DNA of 25,769 bases. It comes from a virus. The notes under the pieces are model-generated. The model did no database searches, was not told the DNA's origin, and saw nothing but the letters and a program-made list of their open reading frames with translations. This document shows, piece by piece, positions 12,456-20,396 of this stretch. Each line of letters starts with the position of its first letter. Position 1 is the stretch's first letter. A program made the translations under genes and the position numbers. The DNA is taken from positions 1-25,769 of the IMG/VR virus record IMGVR_UViG_3300027844_000566; one strand, given 5' to 3'.

Positions 12456-13189
12456 GATAGATCCACCACATCCCCGGTGAGGCCGCGGCGAAGCGTGACC
12501 ACGACGACACAGTCAGTGAATGTGCCGGTGGTGGTGATCCTCACGTAACGATCCACGGTGGCGGTACTGGTGACACGCTTCCCGGTGTTCACCGCTTGCG
12601 CCCCGAAGGTCAGTAGCGTTGCCCATGACGAATTGTTGGCGCTGTCCTCGATCAAGATCGTCGGCGTGCCTGATCCGATGCTGAGAACATGGCACACCGC
12701 CGTGGCGCCGAGCGTCGTCTGCGCTGTCTGATCAATGCTCGTGGCGCTCGACGCGCTTGAGAACGTGTCGTCCGCTGCCGTCAGCGCGACACCTTCCTCG
12801 AGCGGCGCCCCAGCAGAGCCCTCAGCGCGTGCGGAGATGTCCATCGAGCCATCACGGGCACGTGTCGGCGCGTAGGCGCTGGCGAGTTTCGACACAAGCG
12901 AGAACGTGGGATCGCCCAGGGCAGTGCCCAGCAACCACGTCACCACGACATCGGTCAGCGGCATTGCCGATAGCACAGCGTGCGACTGGCCGGCCGCGTC
13001 GTTGAAGAATGACGACCACTCCATGCGCCCAGATGCCTGTCCCAAAATCCGCGCGTGCGCCACCTTGGTGATGTCGGTGATGTCGTACTCGTCGAACATT
13101 CCCTCGGCGGTGGTGATCGACGCGACGTCACCGCTGAGGTCGTTTCCGTGAACGTAAAATCGCTGGTTCAATCCCGACTTTATTGACAT
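12452..13189 (-). CDS. Tail tube-like (major tail) protein with extra C-terminal domain
   Basis: 245 residues. Residues 1-140 share the tail-tube pattern of the smaller paralog at 11530-11934 (GLNQRFYVHGNDLSGDV, ITKVAHARILGQASG, WSSFFNDAAGQSH, PTRARDGSMDISARAEG). Residues about 150-245 form a second, strand-rich module (ATAVCHVLSIGSG-TPTILIEDSANNSSWATLL, DRYVRITTTGTFTDCVVVVTLRR). This resembles the Ig-like or beta-sandwich decoration domains appended to many siphophage tail proteins. The ATG immediately follows the TAG of the 56-residue gene (TAGATG). It is probably a tube subunit displaying the extra domain on the tail surface. Confidence 0.7.
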   Translation of the reverse strand: MSIKSGLNQRFYVHGNDLSGDVASITTAEGMFDEYDITDITKVAHARILGQASGRMEWSSFFNDAAGQSHAVLSAMPLTDVVVTWLLGTALGDPTFSLVSKLASAYAPTRARDGSMDISARAEGSAGAPLEEGVALTAADDTFSSASSATSIDQTAQTTLGATAVCHVLSIGSGTPTILIEDSANNSSWATLLTFGAQAVNTGKRVTSTATVDRYVRITTTGTFTDCVVVVTLRRGLTGDVVDLS

Positions 13190-13360
13190 CTAGATCACCC
13201 TCACAAACCCGCGCTCCACGAGGCCGGCCCAATCGGACAGGTCCGCGGTGGTTACCTTGTCGCCCTCGAAGAACGACCGATCCCCTTCGGTCAGGATCGG
13301 AGTCTTCTTCGGGATGTTCCGCGGGTTCAGTACAACGCCCGCCTTTGATCTTGTCGGCAT
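13190..13360 (-). CDS. 56-residue conserved-position tail-region protein
   Basis: 56 residues from ATG 13360, which has AGGAG 6 nt upstream; ATG 13366 sits inside that ribosome site and is less likely. It reads MPTRSKAGVVLNPRNIPKK, then TPILTEGDRSFFEGDKVT and a short helix ADLSDWAGLVERGFVRVI. It is basic at the N-terminus with a compact hydrophobic C-terminus, and is fitted exactly between the tail terminator stop (13370) and the tail-tube start (TAGATG junction). No family is recognised. Its placement suggests a small neck or tail component. Confidence 0.75.
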   Translation of the reverse strand: MPTRSKAGVVLNPRNIPKKTPILTEGDRSFFEGDKVTTADLSDWAGLVERGFVRVI

Positions 13361-13369
13361 CGCCATCTC

Positions 13370-13846
13370 CTACGCTGTAACCGTCATGTTGCCGTCAACC
13401 ACCATCGGCACCTGGATCTCCGCCACCCGGAATTGGGTACCCGAGATGTCCTTATAGCCGTACTCCACGCCCATGCGCGGCCCGAGGATGCCGGCCACGT
13501 CGATGTGTCTGATGTTCACGCCGAGGTCGGCGTCGCTGGTGAGCTTCGCCATTAGCTTGTTCACCGCGTCACTCAGCCGCCGCTCAACCACGCCGTCGCT
13601 GTCGATGAACGCGCCGTAGACGGTGACGGTGACGGTGTGCTGCTCGGTCGTTGAGCCGTCGTGCTTGAGACCCTCAATCGACGCCGAGGTGAGCCGCACC
13701 GAGACCGGATACTTGCCCGAGGGTTGCGCGTCGGGCGGTCCCTTGGGATCGCCGATGTACCCGTCGCCTCCGGCCGGCACTGCATAGCCCGAGCCCGAGA
13801 TCAGCGACGCGATCGCGTCCAGGGTGGCGCCGCTGTTGAGCGCCAT
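13370..13846 (-). CDS. Probable tail terminator / neck protein
   Basis: 158 residues from ATG 13846, which overlaps the previous stop as TGATG; a longer Ala/Pro-rich start at 13891 would overlap the gp10-like gene and is less likely. The core matches a tail-completion fold: TVTVTVYGAFID, a helix (VVERRLSDAVNKLMAKLTSDADL), then IRHIDVAGILGPRMGVEYGYKD and FRVAEIQVPMVVDG strands. The order connector, gp10-like, this gene, tail tube is the standard one for the tail terminator, the ring that caps the tube and docks to the head. The assignment rests mainly on gene order. Confidence 0.6.
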   Translation of the reverse strand: MALNSGATLDAIASLISGSGYAVPAGGDGYIGDPKGPPDAQPSGKYPVSVRLTSASIEGLKHDGSTTEQHTVTVTVYGAFIDSDGVVERRLSDAVNKLMAKLTSDADLGVNIRHIDVAGILGPRMGVEYGYKDISGTQFRVAEIQVPMVVDGNMTVTA

Positions 13847-14226
13847 CAGCGGCGCCGCCGCCCGAGGTGCCGCGACAGCAGGCGCGGCCATGAGCGGTTG
13901 AGCGACTGCGTCGCCTTGCGGAACATGTGGTAGCCCTTGAACCGGGTCGTCGCGTTGCGCCTGCTGGTTCCCTCAATCCACGCGCCGTACACCACGTTCG
14001 TCTTCACCAGCGTGTTCCGGCTGTTGATCACCTCGCCCGCGATCGAGCGCCTGAGCGTGCCCGTGACGAAGCCGTGACCGGGGAAGAGTTGCCGCTTAGT
14101 GATCGACTCCCCGCGCTCGGTGACGTCCTGCAACGTGTCGCGCAACGCATGCTCGATCTGGCGCTGCGTCGCGCCCGTGAAGAATGGCCCCGAGGTGACT
14201 ACGTGGATGCCCATGCCGACGGTCAT
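13846..14226 (-). CDS. HK97 gp10-like head-tail joining protein
   Basis: 126 residues. It starts by ATGA overlap with the connector gene (14223-14226). The helix ATQRQIEHALRDTLQDVTERGES is followed by the 'GTLRRSIAGEV...NVVYGAWIEGTSRRN' strand pair and the terminal 'RFKGYHMFRKATQSL' helix. The Y-x-x-W-x-E-G-T and G-Y-x-M-F-R-x-A phrases are characteristic of the HK97 gp10 family, which acts in head-tail joining. The C-terminus is very basic (SRHLGRRRR), compatible with lying near DNA. Confidence 0.8.
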   Translation of the reverse strand: MTVGMGIHVVTSGPFFTGATQRQIEHALRDTLQDVTERGESITKRQLFPGHGFVTGTLRRSIAGEVINSRNTLVKTNVVYGAWIEGTSRRNATTRFKGYHMFRKATQSLNRSWPRLLSRHLGRRRR

Positions 14227-15281
14227 ATGGACACCGTCACATTCCGCCTGTGCGCCCGAACGACGCGCTTCCGCAGCTTCGCGATAGCCGTGCCGCTGAA
14301 CTCTCGCGCACTCTCGCCACGGCCCACCTCGCGGCCCCAGCCGGCCTGACCCTGCTTGAACTCGTCCACCGCGAGCGCGGTGGCAAGTGCGCGGATATCG
14401 AATGGCGGCTGGTACTTGGTCACCACCGCATCATCGAGCGCGGTGGCCGCAGTCGTGCCGTTCACGCCTCGCACTACCGTCAGCCGACGTTCGACGTAGA
14501 TCGGGTCGTTGATTGAGTGCGCCGCGAGCGTGGTGCCGTTGACTGCACGCTCGATCGTCAGCGCCGTTGCCGAGGAGAACGAGGTGATCCGCATCTGCTC
14601 CGCGTTGACCAGGATGATCTCCCCCACCTGGAGATCGTCGGTCGGGTCATCGACGCCGAGCGACTTGTCAGTGAGGTCGGCCAGCAGCGCGTCCGAGAGC
14701 TGCGCTGCGGCTGCGAGTGCTACCGATACGCGCTCAGAAACGAACATCTGCTCAGAGCCCACTAGGATGGTGTCGCCCACGTCTACGGTGCTGGAGTCCT
14801 TGATATCCACTACCGTCCCTGACGTGTCAGAGATAGCCGCTGAGAGCGATGTAGCGGCAGCGGTGGACGAGTAGGCCGACCACGGGCCAGTGATGCGAAA
14901 CGATTGCTGCAAGGTGTCCGGGTCTGCCTTGAACTCGGCGCCAGCCACGTCGGTCAGGATCTCCGCGGCGTAGTACGGCGGGCCGTCGTTCTCAGGTAGC
15001 AGCCGGTAGTCGGTCGAGGTGATGCTGGCGGCGTTGTCGCCCTCGTCGGTGAACGTGGTCACGCTCTGGAGCCATGAGTCGAAGGTGATAGTGTTGCCCA
15101 CGATCACCGGCCACACGGCGTCAAACTTGCGCGTCTCGATCTTCGGGATGAACCAGGTGTGCGTCGCGTCGTCGATCTGGCGGGAGGCGGACTCGATGCC
15201 CTGATCCACGGATGCGTCGAAGCGGCTGCCAGTAATGCCCGCAGCCGCTTTCACAATCTCGCGTGTGGTGTATCTGTTCAC
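14223..15281 (-). CDS. Head-tail connector (adaptor) protein with beta repeats
   Basis: 352 residues. It begins at GTG 15281 with GGAGG 4 nt upstream. The N-terminal helices (TTREIVKAAAGI, ASVDQGIESASRQID) and the final helical segment (PPFDIRALATALAVDEFKQGQAGWGREVG) fit HK97 gp6/SPP1 gp15-type adaptors that sit under the portal. Between them is an unusually long beta region with a repeated unit of the form 'V-x-VGD-x-I-LV-x-x-EQM-x-[VI]-[ST]' (at about 160-185 and 220-245) and two 'R-[AG]-VNGTT' phrases. Such repeats occur in phage proteins as small beta domains. The family is usually near 100-150 residues, so this copy is more than twice that length. Confidence 0.65.
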   Translation of the reverse strand: MNRYTTREIVKAAAGITGSRFDASVDQGIESASRQIDDATHTWFIPKIETRKFDAVWPVIVGNTITFDSWLQSVTTFTDEGDNAASITSTDYRLLPENDGPPYYAAEILTDVAGAEFKADPDTLQQSFRITGPWSAYSSTAAATSLSAAISDTSGTVVDIKDSSTVDVGDTILVGSEQMFVSERVSVALAAAAQLSDALLADLTDKSLGVDDPTDDLQVGEIILVNAEQMRITSFSSATALTIERAVNGTTLAAHSINDPIYVERRLTVVRGVNGTTAATALDDAVVTKYQPPFDIRALATALAVDEFKQGQAGWGREVGRGESAREFSGTAIAKLRKRVVRAHRRNVTVSI

Positions 15282-15349
15282 ACTGCCTCCGATGCTTTCT
15301 ACGGGGGAGCGCGTCTATCTTGTTACTGTGTAGCTACTCGATAGCGCCC

Positions 15350-16138
15350 CTACAGTCCCAGCAGCCGCTTGGTGATTCGGTAAACGCCCTCGACTTCAAC
15401 AGCCGTCAGCGCCTTGCCAGTCATGCCCGGGAACGCGATCCGCCCCGTGAACTCCTCGGTCGGTAGCGCGCTCACGCCGGCACACCCGATCGTCAGCGGA
15501 GCGGCGGTGTTTTCCATCGCCACGTATGCGCCTGATTCGGTGGTGGTGCCGTCTCCTGCATCAGTCGGAAGTGCTGAACCGTCCGAGATGTAGTGCGTCA
15601 CCACGGGCGCCGTCTCGGTGCCGTCGTACGTGGTGCAGACGAACTGCCATATCCCGTACTCCAGAACAGACGTAGACGCGCCGATCTCAGAGGCCGAAGC
15701 GCTCGCGTCGTGCAGCTCTAGCTCGAGTTGCCCCGAGCCGTCGATGCCCCACTTCCACTCCTCGAGGTTCCCCGCGGAGTCGTACTTTGCCATGATCGAG
15801 GTCGTCGCAATGTCGGTTGGGAGAATCCACGCGAACCACGATGCCGCCGAATCAACAGTCCCGTTCCCGTGCGAGTAGTCAGCGTGATCCCCGCCGGCGA
15901 GGTGGTGATCCCCCACCGCGTTGAAGTGGTAAGAGTGCACCCCGTTCCGGTGATCGAGGGGGCTGAAGTCATCCTCCAGCGCCTCGGCTGCGGCTGACGT
16001 CTCGGACGGAATAAGATCCGTGCCAGCCGTGATGCCGGTGACGAGTACGCCCAACGACTCCACGAACGGCCAGTAGCTCAACTTCGTGGTGCCGAGCGCC
16101 TGCTGTAGATGCCCGTGCTCTCGTGCGATGAATGCCAT
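15350..16138 (-). CDS. LamG/concanavalin-like structural protein
   Basis: 262 residues. The central and C-terminal part follows the LamG-like jelly-roll pattern: ASWFAWILPTDIATTSIMAKYD, EEWKWGIDGSGQLELELHD, YGIWQFVCTTYDGT, VTHYISDGSALPTDAG, APLTIGCAG and FTGRIAFPGMTGKALTAVEVEGVY. LamG-like domains bind carbohydrates or other surfaces. In phages they occur on head fibres, decoration proteins and tail fibres. The N-terminal 60 residues (REHGHLQQALGTTKLSYWPF...) may anchor it to the particle. It has GGAGG 10 nt before its ATG. It sits among head genes, so a capsid surface or collar location is inferred. Confidence 0.7.
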   Translation of the reverse strand: MAFIAREHGHLQQALGTTKLSYWPFVESLGVLVTGITAGTDLIPSETSAAAEALEDDFSPLDHRNGVHSYHFNAVGDHHLAGGDHADYSHGNGTVDSAASWFAWILPTDIATTSIMAKYDSAGNLEEWKWGIDGSGQLELELHDASASASEIGASTSVLEYGIWQFVCTTYDGTETAPVVTHYISDGSALPTDAGDGTTTESGAYVAMENTAAPLTIGCAGVSALPTEEFTGRIAFPGMTGKALTAVEVEGVYRITKRLLGL

Positions 16139-16144
16139 GTGTCA

Positions 16145-16549
16145 CTACCTCCCGGCAGCGCGGACAGCCGCGACCACATCCTGTTTTCTTCGCAATCCCG
16201 AGAGCTCTACGCTGTGCTGTTTCGCGTATTCTCGGACTTCGGCGAGACTCATCGAGTCCAACTCGTCTGGTACCTCGGGCTCGTCTGGTACCTCGGGCTC
16301 GTCTGGTACCTCTTCGGCCCCCTCGACGACTACCTGCTGGTTCACTCCGTATGCCTCAACCAGTGCCGCCTCACGCACTGCGTCAGCAGCCTCGAGCGCA
16401 GCCGGGTCCACGTCCTCGAACGAGCCCGGCGCATCCCGCAGCAGGTACGCCGCAGTTGCGTCCGGGAACGAATCGATCCGGCCTGCGGCCCAGTCCACGC
16501 GCATCTGCGTGTTCCGGTATCGGGCCGTTACTCTCAATGTCTTGGTCAT
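16145..16549 (-). CDS. Small head-region protein with Rho-N/SAP-like C-terminus
   Basis: 134 residues. The N-terminal half is strand-forming and then acidic (LRVTARYRNTQMRVDW, DAPGSFEDVDPAALEAADAV). Residues about 80-97 are a PDEPEV repeat linker (nearly three copies). The C-terminal 38 residues (DSMSLAEVREYAKQHSVELSGLRRKQDVVAAV) match the short two-helix 'L..lr..Ak...v.l.G.rkk..li..i' motif of Rho N-terminal, HeH/LEM and SAP domains, often nucleic-acid binding. Small proteins with such an end are common between capsid and connector genes in phages; no activity is established. Confidence 0.65.
   Translation of the reverse strand: MTKTLRVTARYRNTQMRVDWAAGRIDSFPDATAAYLLRDAPGSFEDVDPAALEAADAVREAALVEAYGVNQQVVVEGAEEVPDEPEVPDEPEVPDELDSMSLAEVREYAKQHSVELSGLRRKQDVVAAVRAAGR
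16263..16312. repeat. 18-bp tandem repeat, 2.8 copies
   Basis: Units at 16263-16280 and 16281-16298 are identical, with 14 bp of a third at 16299-16312. In frame they encode the PDEPEV acidic linker of the small Rho-N/SAP-like protein, so copy-number slippage would change linker length by six residues per unit without a frameshift. Confidence 0.95.
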
Positions 16550-16557
16550 CGAACCCC

Positions 16558-17415
16558 CTAGCTCAAGCTGTGGTAGTAATCCAAGCTGACCGCGTACACG
16601 TCCACGTCCCTGATTGCCGCAGTGCCGGCGCTCTCAACGTAGAAGACCGCAGCGTGTTCCTCGTCCGCGTCCAGTGCGCCAGCGATGCCGCCCGACTTGT
16701 TACCGGTGGAGTCCGACAGGCTCCACGCCAGGTTGCCGCTCTTGTCCACGGTCACCGTTGCGAGCGTGTACGTGGCGAGCACGACGTTCTTGCCGGTGTC
16801 CACCCCTGCCGCAGTAGTCGCGATAGTGGCGGCTGCGTTGCTCTTGTTGTGGGGGACCATCCAGCGATCGCCGTCGGTCAACTGCGAGTCGAAGAACAGC
16901 CCGGCCACGTCGTCGTCAACCAGCGTGAGCACCGTTGTGGCGCCCGTCACGCGCGGGTCGAGTGCATCCGATGCCGTACCACAGAATCCAATGAAGGCAG
17001 CCGTGGTGGTGATCTGGTTGACGAACTGGAACAGGGCCGAGAACGTGAACGGGCCGTGGGTGTCCGGCTGTAGGAACACGTTGCTGCCGATCGCGATCGT
17101 GTGCGCGTCCTCGTTCGTGGTGCTCATGCGCTGACCGTCAAGGCCAGCCGTGACCACCATGCCCGAATCTGCAGACTCGGCGAGGCCCTGCCCGAACAGG
17201 CGGAACCCGCCCGGGGTGGTGACCGCTGCCGCAGTGCCGGACACCACCGCAACGTCCGCGACGTTCCCGAAGTGCTCTGCCTGCTGGTGGTGGTTCAGGT
17301 CGTTCATCAGCATCAGGTCTTGGACCTGCTGGTTTGGGTGCGCTCCGTAGATGGAGCCGGTGAGCTTGTCGATCCCGCGTGGGACAGCCTTGTTGATTCC
17401 GTTGATCCGTGCCAT
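16558..17415 (-). CDS. Beta-rich head decoration candidate
   Basis: 285 residues from ATG 17415; GGAAGG lies about 10 nt upstream, and the TTG at 17424 is too close to that site. The N-terminus (ARINGINKAVPRGIDKLTGSIYGAHPNQQVQDLMLMNDLNHH) looks like a particle-binding segment. The remainder is strand-rich (GPFTFSALFQFVNQITTTAAFIGFCG, VLTLVDDDVAGLFFDSQLTDGDRW, VVLATYTLATVTVDKSGNLAWSLSD, AAVFYVESAGTAAIRDVDVYAVSLDYYHSL). This suggests a jelly-roll like that of the LamG-like neighbour at 15350-16138. The 110-bp gap before it holds several short GC hairpins, for example GGGGC-CGT-GCCCC at 17436-17448. Its position directly after the major capsid gene suggests capsid decoration (inference). Confidence 0.55.
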   Translation of the reverse strand: MARINGINKAVPRGIDKLTGSIYGAHPNQQVQDLMLMNDLNHHQQAEHFGNVADVAVVSGTAAAVTTPGGFRLFGQGLAESADSGMVVTAGLDGQRMSTTNEDAHTIAIGSNVFLQPDTHGPFTFSALFQFVNQITTTAAFIGFCGTASDALDPRVTGATTVLTLVDDDVAGLFFDSQLTDGDRWMVPHNKSNAAATIATTAAGVDTGKNVVLATYTLATVTVDKSGNLAWSLSDSTGNKSGGIAGALDADEEHAAVFYVESAGTAAIRDVDVYAVSLDYYHSLS

Positions 17416-17525
17416 AGCCTGCAATCCTTCCGCCTGGGGCCGTGCCCCCTGCTATGTGTTGGTTCCCTGCCCCCGACGACGTGGGGTTCATTCCGCCGCC
17501 GGAGGCAAGGCCTGTTCGCTATCGA

Positions 17526-19106
17526 CTAGGCGTATGCGCTCACGTCGATGTTGTAAATGCCGCTGGCGACGTTCCCGCCGAAGCGCTGGAACGACTGCCG
17601 CGTGTACAGCTCCATGAGGTACTGATCGGTCCGCTGGATGCGGTCGAAGTACAGCTCCACGTCTCGACGCACGCCACGCACCCAGCCCTGCGGGTTGGTT
17701 GCCGTGACCTGACCGAGCGTGTTGCTCGTTGCCGTGCCCGACGCCTTGCCGTCCGCTTCCGTGCGGGAGGCGTAGCCCGGGCTGACAATCGGCACACCGT
17801 TCGCGCGCCCGAGTTCGCCAACAACCACGGTCGCCTGTGCGCCGTACTCGTCCACGGTTCGGAAGCCCTCGAGGTCGTGCAGTGCCATCAGCGTGTCGAA
17901 GTCCGCGATGTAGAGCATCTCTGAAGCCGTGCGGCCCCAGTTGATGTTCCCAACCGCGGCATCGATGTCGTCAGCCGAGTTGACCGCGAGCTTGCCGCGA
18001 GCCTTCAACAGGTCGGCACGAGTGATCGCACCGGCTGCGTTGATCCCGGAACTCGTCGAGTCCACGAGGAAGTAATGGCGGATGCCATCCCATGCCAGGT
18101 AGTGCTTCGTGTCTGCCGGGTCAGCGTCATCGCTGTTGATGTTGCCGGTGGCCGCGTTCGTGGTGTCGCCATTCAGCATGGCCGAACCAAGGTGCTGCGC
18201 GGTGGATTCCGCGAGCTGGCTCCTGATGAACGGCGTCCACGCGATGATGGAGTCCTCGTTCAGTTCGCCTGACCAGATCTGCTGGATGGTGAACTTCTTG
18301 GCAGTCAGATCACGGCTCGCCGTCGTCGGGTCGCTGACCGTGTACGCCGTCGCCGCGTCCGCAGTGGACTCAGAAACAAACAGCATCTCGGGCAGTGCGC
18401 CGTCTGTCGGGATCGTCGTGGTGGCGTCCGTCTGCGGGATCGTGCGGATGCGCTGCACCAGCGGGTCGAGCGCTCGCACGGCGGTCCACAGGTCGGAGAC
18501 GTACTGCTGGCCGATGAAGTTGGAACCGTTGCCGCTCTCGGCAGTGTCCGATGCACGGGCGAACTCGCCAGTGTTGAGACTGTATGGCTCCATCGCGCGG
18601 ACCGGGTTGCCCTTGGCGTCAGCGTGCCACGGCGGGGGCGCGTCGCCCTCGAAGATGTGCGCGTTGGCGGCACGGATGAACTGCTCGGGCGGGGTGAGCC
18701 GCGGAGCGCGGACGTTCATCGTGTGCGTGGACTCGAACAGCAGCATCCCAAGCTCGTAGTCGGCTCGGGTCCACTCCTGCGTGTCCTCCCAGTACGGGCG
18801 AGACGTCGCGCGGAGCGTCTGCATCATGGACGGGGTGCCGGCGTTCTGCTCGTCGAGCTTCGTCGACAGTACCGTCATCTGGTCCTGGATGCGCGTCAGC
18901 GCGTCCGTCTGCGTTTCGGTGGCCTGTTCACCAGCGGTGGTGATGGCCTCGCGCAGCGAGCGGGCGATCTCAGCAAGCGTGCCGAGGTCTTCCGGTGCCT
19001 CTTCGTCGGCGATCTCAATCTTGGCGCCGGCTGCGGCGGTGCGGACGATCTCTTCAGAGACGTCCTCCGCGAAGCCGAAGTGCGCTCGGGCCTGTGCGAG
19101 AGTCAT
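17526..19106 (-). CDS. Major capsid protein, HK97 fold
   Basis: 526 residues from ATG 19106, 4 nt after the protease stop. The frame extends 27 codons upstream into the protease gene with Cys-rich sequence and is not used. Residues about 30-95 (LAEIARSLREAITTAGEQATETQTDALTRIQDQMTVLSTKLDEQ) are a charged helical delta/scaffold domain, normally removed by the protease. The body carries features of HK97-type shells: SNFIGQQYVSDLWTAVRALDPL, TDGALPEMLFVSES, DLTAKKFTIQQIWSGELNEDS, MLYIADFDTLMALHDLEG, GVPIVSPGYASR and the C-terminal QGWVRGVRRDVELYFDRIQRTDQYLMELYTRQSF. It follows the prohead protease in the expected order. Confidence 0.93.
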   Translation of the reverse strand: MTLAQARAHFGFAEDVSEEIVRTAAAGAKIEIADEEAPEDLGTLAEIARSLREAITTAGEQATETQTDALTRIQDQMTVLSTKLDEQNAGTPSMMQTLRATSRPYWEDTQEWTRADYELGMLLFESTHTMNVRAPRLTPPEQFIRAANAHIFEGDAPPPWHADAKGNPVRAMEPYSLNTGEFARASDTAESGNGSNFIGQQYVSDLWTAVRALDPLVQRIRTIPQTDATTTIPTDGALPEMLFVSESTADAATAYTVSDPTTASRDLTAKKFTIQQIWSGELNEDSIIAWTPFIRSQLAESTAQHLGSAMLNGDTTNAATGNINSDDADPADTKHYLAWDGIRHYFLVDSTSSGINAAGAITRADLLKARGKLAVNSADDIDAAVGNINWGRTASEMLYIADFDTLMALHDLEGFRTVDEYGAQATVVVGELGRANGVPIVSPGYASRTEADGKASGTATSNTLGQVTATNPQGWVRGVRRDVELYFDRIQRTDQYLMELYTRQSFQRFGGNVASGIYNIDVSAYA

Positions 19107-19110
19107 TGGG

Positions 19111-19971
19111 TTAGTCTTTCTTGGTGAGCACTCCGACTGCGTCCCTGAACAGGGGCACGAGGTCGTTGAGCACTGTTGATATTTCATCCGTTGCCCGGCT
19201 CGGTAGTTGCCGCGTCTGCAACACTCGCCCGTTGATCGTCCCGTAAAGACGGGCTGCGGCCTGTTGCTCCACTGCCGTAAAGACGGGCTCGGAGCGGCCT
19301 TCGATCAATGCGTGCGCAGCGTCAACGACGTCTACCAGGGACATCGGATCGAACTTGTCGGGGGTGCGGAGCGGGTCATCTAGAAGCGAGCAGGCTTCGT
19401 CGAAGCAGAACGAACTCGCCGAGCCGTCGCTGCGCAGCACTACCGCCTTCGTATCTGAGGGGATCGGGACGAACGACCACTCCAGCACCTCGGAGCGCGT
19501 GAACACAATCACCGGCTCCGTCTCGTCGGCTCCGTCGCGCTTCACGCGGTCGATGCGGTGCTCTAGCGGAATCCAACGGATCGAGGTGGAGTTGATGAAG
19601 CCGCGCTCGATCTTGCCGAGCACGCGCACCGCGAGTTCGTCGTCCATGTCGAAGTCAGCCACTGCCGTCGTGATGTCGCGCTCAGAGTCGCGCTGTTCAT
19701 CACGAGATCGAGCAATGGGGAGTGCGCTCGAACCACCCCCGAGCATCCCGCCCGAACCATCATCGTGGTTCAGCAAGACGACAGGGTTGGCACGGAATCG
19801 TTCAAACTCGAGGCCCTTCTGCTCCAGCACGAACCCGTCACGGGCACGCTCACCGGAGCTGATGACGACGGGAACGTGGCCGGCAGCGAAGTCCGGCACA
19901 AGCTGGCGGGCCTTGAAATCGGTTGCGTTGGGAAGGAAAGATCGGACTCGGAAATCCACATGGCCCCGCAT
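19111..19971 (-). CDS. Prohead (capsid maturation) protease
   Basis: 286 residues. HK97-type serine protease that trims the capsid delta domain during head maturation. The family pattern is clear: VVLLNHD with the catalytic His at 69, followed by LPIARS; then a FDMDDELAVRVLGKIERGFINSTSIRW segment with the nucleophile Ser near 130 (S128 is the alternative); and EVLEWSFVPIPSDTKAVVL (residues 161-179), the conserved exit strand. The C-terminal 100 residues are helical, with no recognised domain. A GGAGAG ribosome site lies 10 nt before ATG 19971. It is immediately followed by the capsid gene. A 197-bp gap upstream separates it from the accessory block and holds no convincing gene, only a weak GAGGCC...GGCCTC inverted repeat at 20043-20077. 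Confidence 0.93.
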   Translation of the reverse strand: MRGHVDFRVRSFLPNATDFKARQLVPDFAAGHVPVVISSGERARDGFVLEQKGLEFERFRANPVVLLNHDDGSGGMLGGGSSALPIARSRDEQRDSERDITTAVADFDMDDELAVRVLGKIERGFINSTSIRWIPLEHRIDRVKRDGADETEPVIVFTRSEVLEWSFVPIPSDTKAVVLRSDGSASSFCFDEACSLLDDPLRTPDKFDPMSLVDVVDAAHALIEGRSEPVFTAVEQQAAARLYGTINGRVLQTRQLPSRATDEISTVLNDLVPLFRDAVGVLTKKD

Positions 19972-20168
19972 CCTCGCGGGACTCTCCGGCCTCTGTGCGA
20001 TCTGTTAGGTGCTAATACCCATGTGCATTATGGCAGAAATGGGAGGCCACCGCATCCCTGCTAGACTGGGCGGCCTCTGGAGTGACGCGGAGAGTACGGC
20101 GTGACGACTAAATGAACGACAGTCACGAGGTGCGGCGGACCATCACCAGCAGCATCGCAGCCACGTAC

Positions 20169-20396
20169 CTAATCATCGTCGGTATCCGCGTGAGCGATAG
20201 CAAACCGGTCGAGCGCTTGTGCCGCACCCCGCAAGGCCGGCGATAGACGATCGACGATCGTCATTCTAATTTCAATCACCCGGTCTTCGACCGCCCATAT
20301 CAACCGAATATCCCGAAGCCGCCACCAGAGCACCGAGCACGACACCACAGCTACAAGCAGCCAGGCACTAACACCGGCAATCAATAGTTCAATCAT
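20169..20396 (-). CDS. Single-pass membrane protein, unknown
   Basis: 75 residues. Residues about 3-25 (ELLIAGVSAWLLVAVVSCSVLWW) form one strong membrane segment. The rest is a charged helix (RDIRLIWAVEDRVIEIRMTIVDRLSPALRGAAQALDRFAIAH) with an acidic end (ADTDDD). The ATG directly follows the TAG of the XRE-like gene (TAGATG), so the two are very likely coupled. The layout (short N-terminus, one anchor, long helix) resembles spanin or holin-accessory proteins, but it lies far from the lysis genes. It may be a membrane effector controlled with the neighbouring regulator. No family is recognised. Confidence 0.65.
   Translation of the reverse strand: MIELLIAGVSAWLLVAVVSCSVLWWRLRDIRLIWAVEDRVIEIRMTIVDRLSPALRGAAQALDRFAIAHADTDDD

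Noticed and set aside
16132-17073. 313-codon plus-strand ORF
   Set aside because: It is antisense to the Rho-N/SAP-like and decoration genes and is composed of Arg/Pro/Ala strings from GC-rich DNA.
19972-20168. Possible small gene in the 197-bp gap before the protease
   Set aside because: The longest minus frames are 9-16 codons without ribosome sites; only a weak inverted repeat is visible.
20112-20246. 44-codon plus-strand ORF starting MNDSHEV
   Set aside because: It has a short hydrophobic patch but no ribosome site or promoter, and half of it is antisense to the membrane gene.
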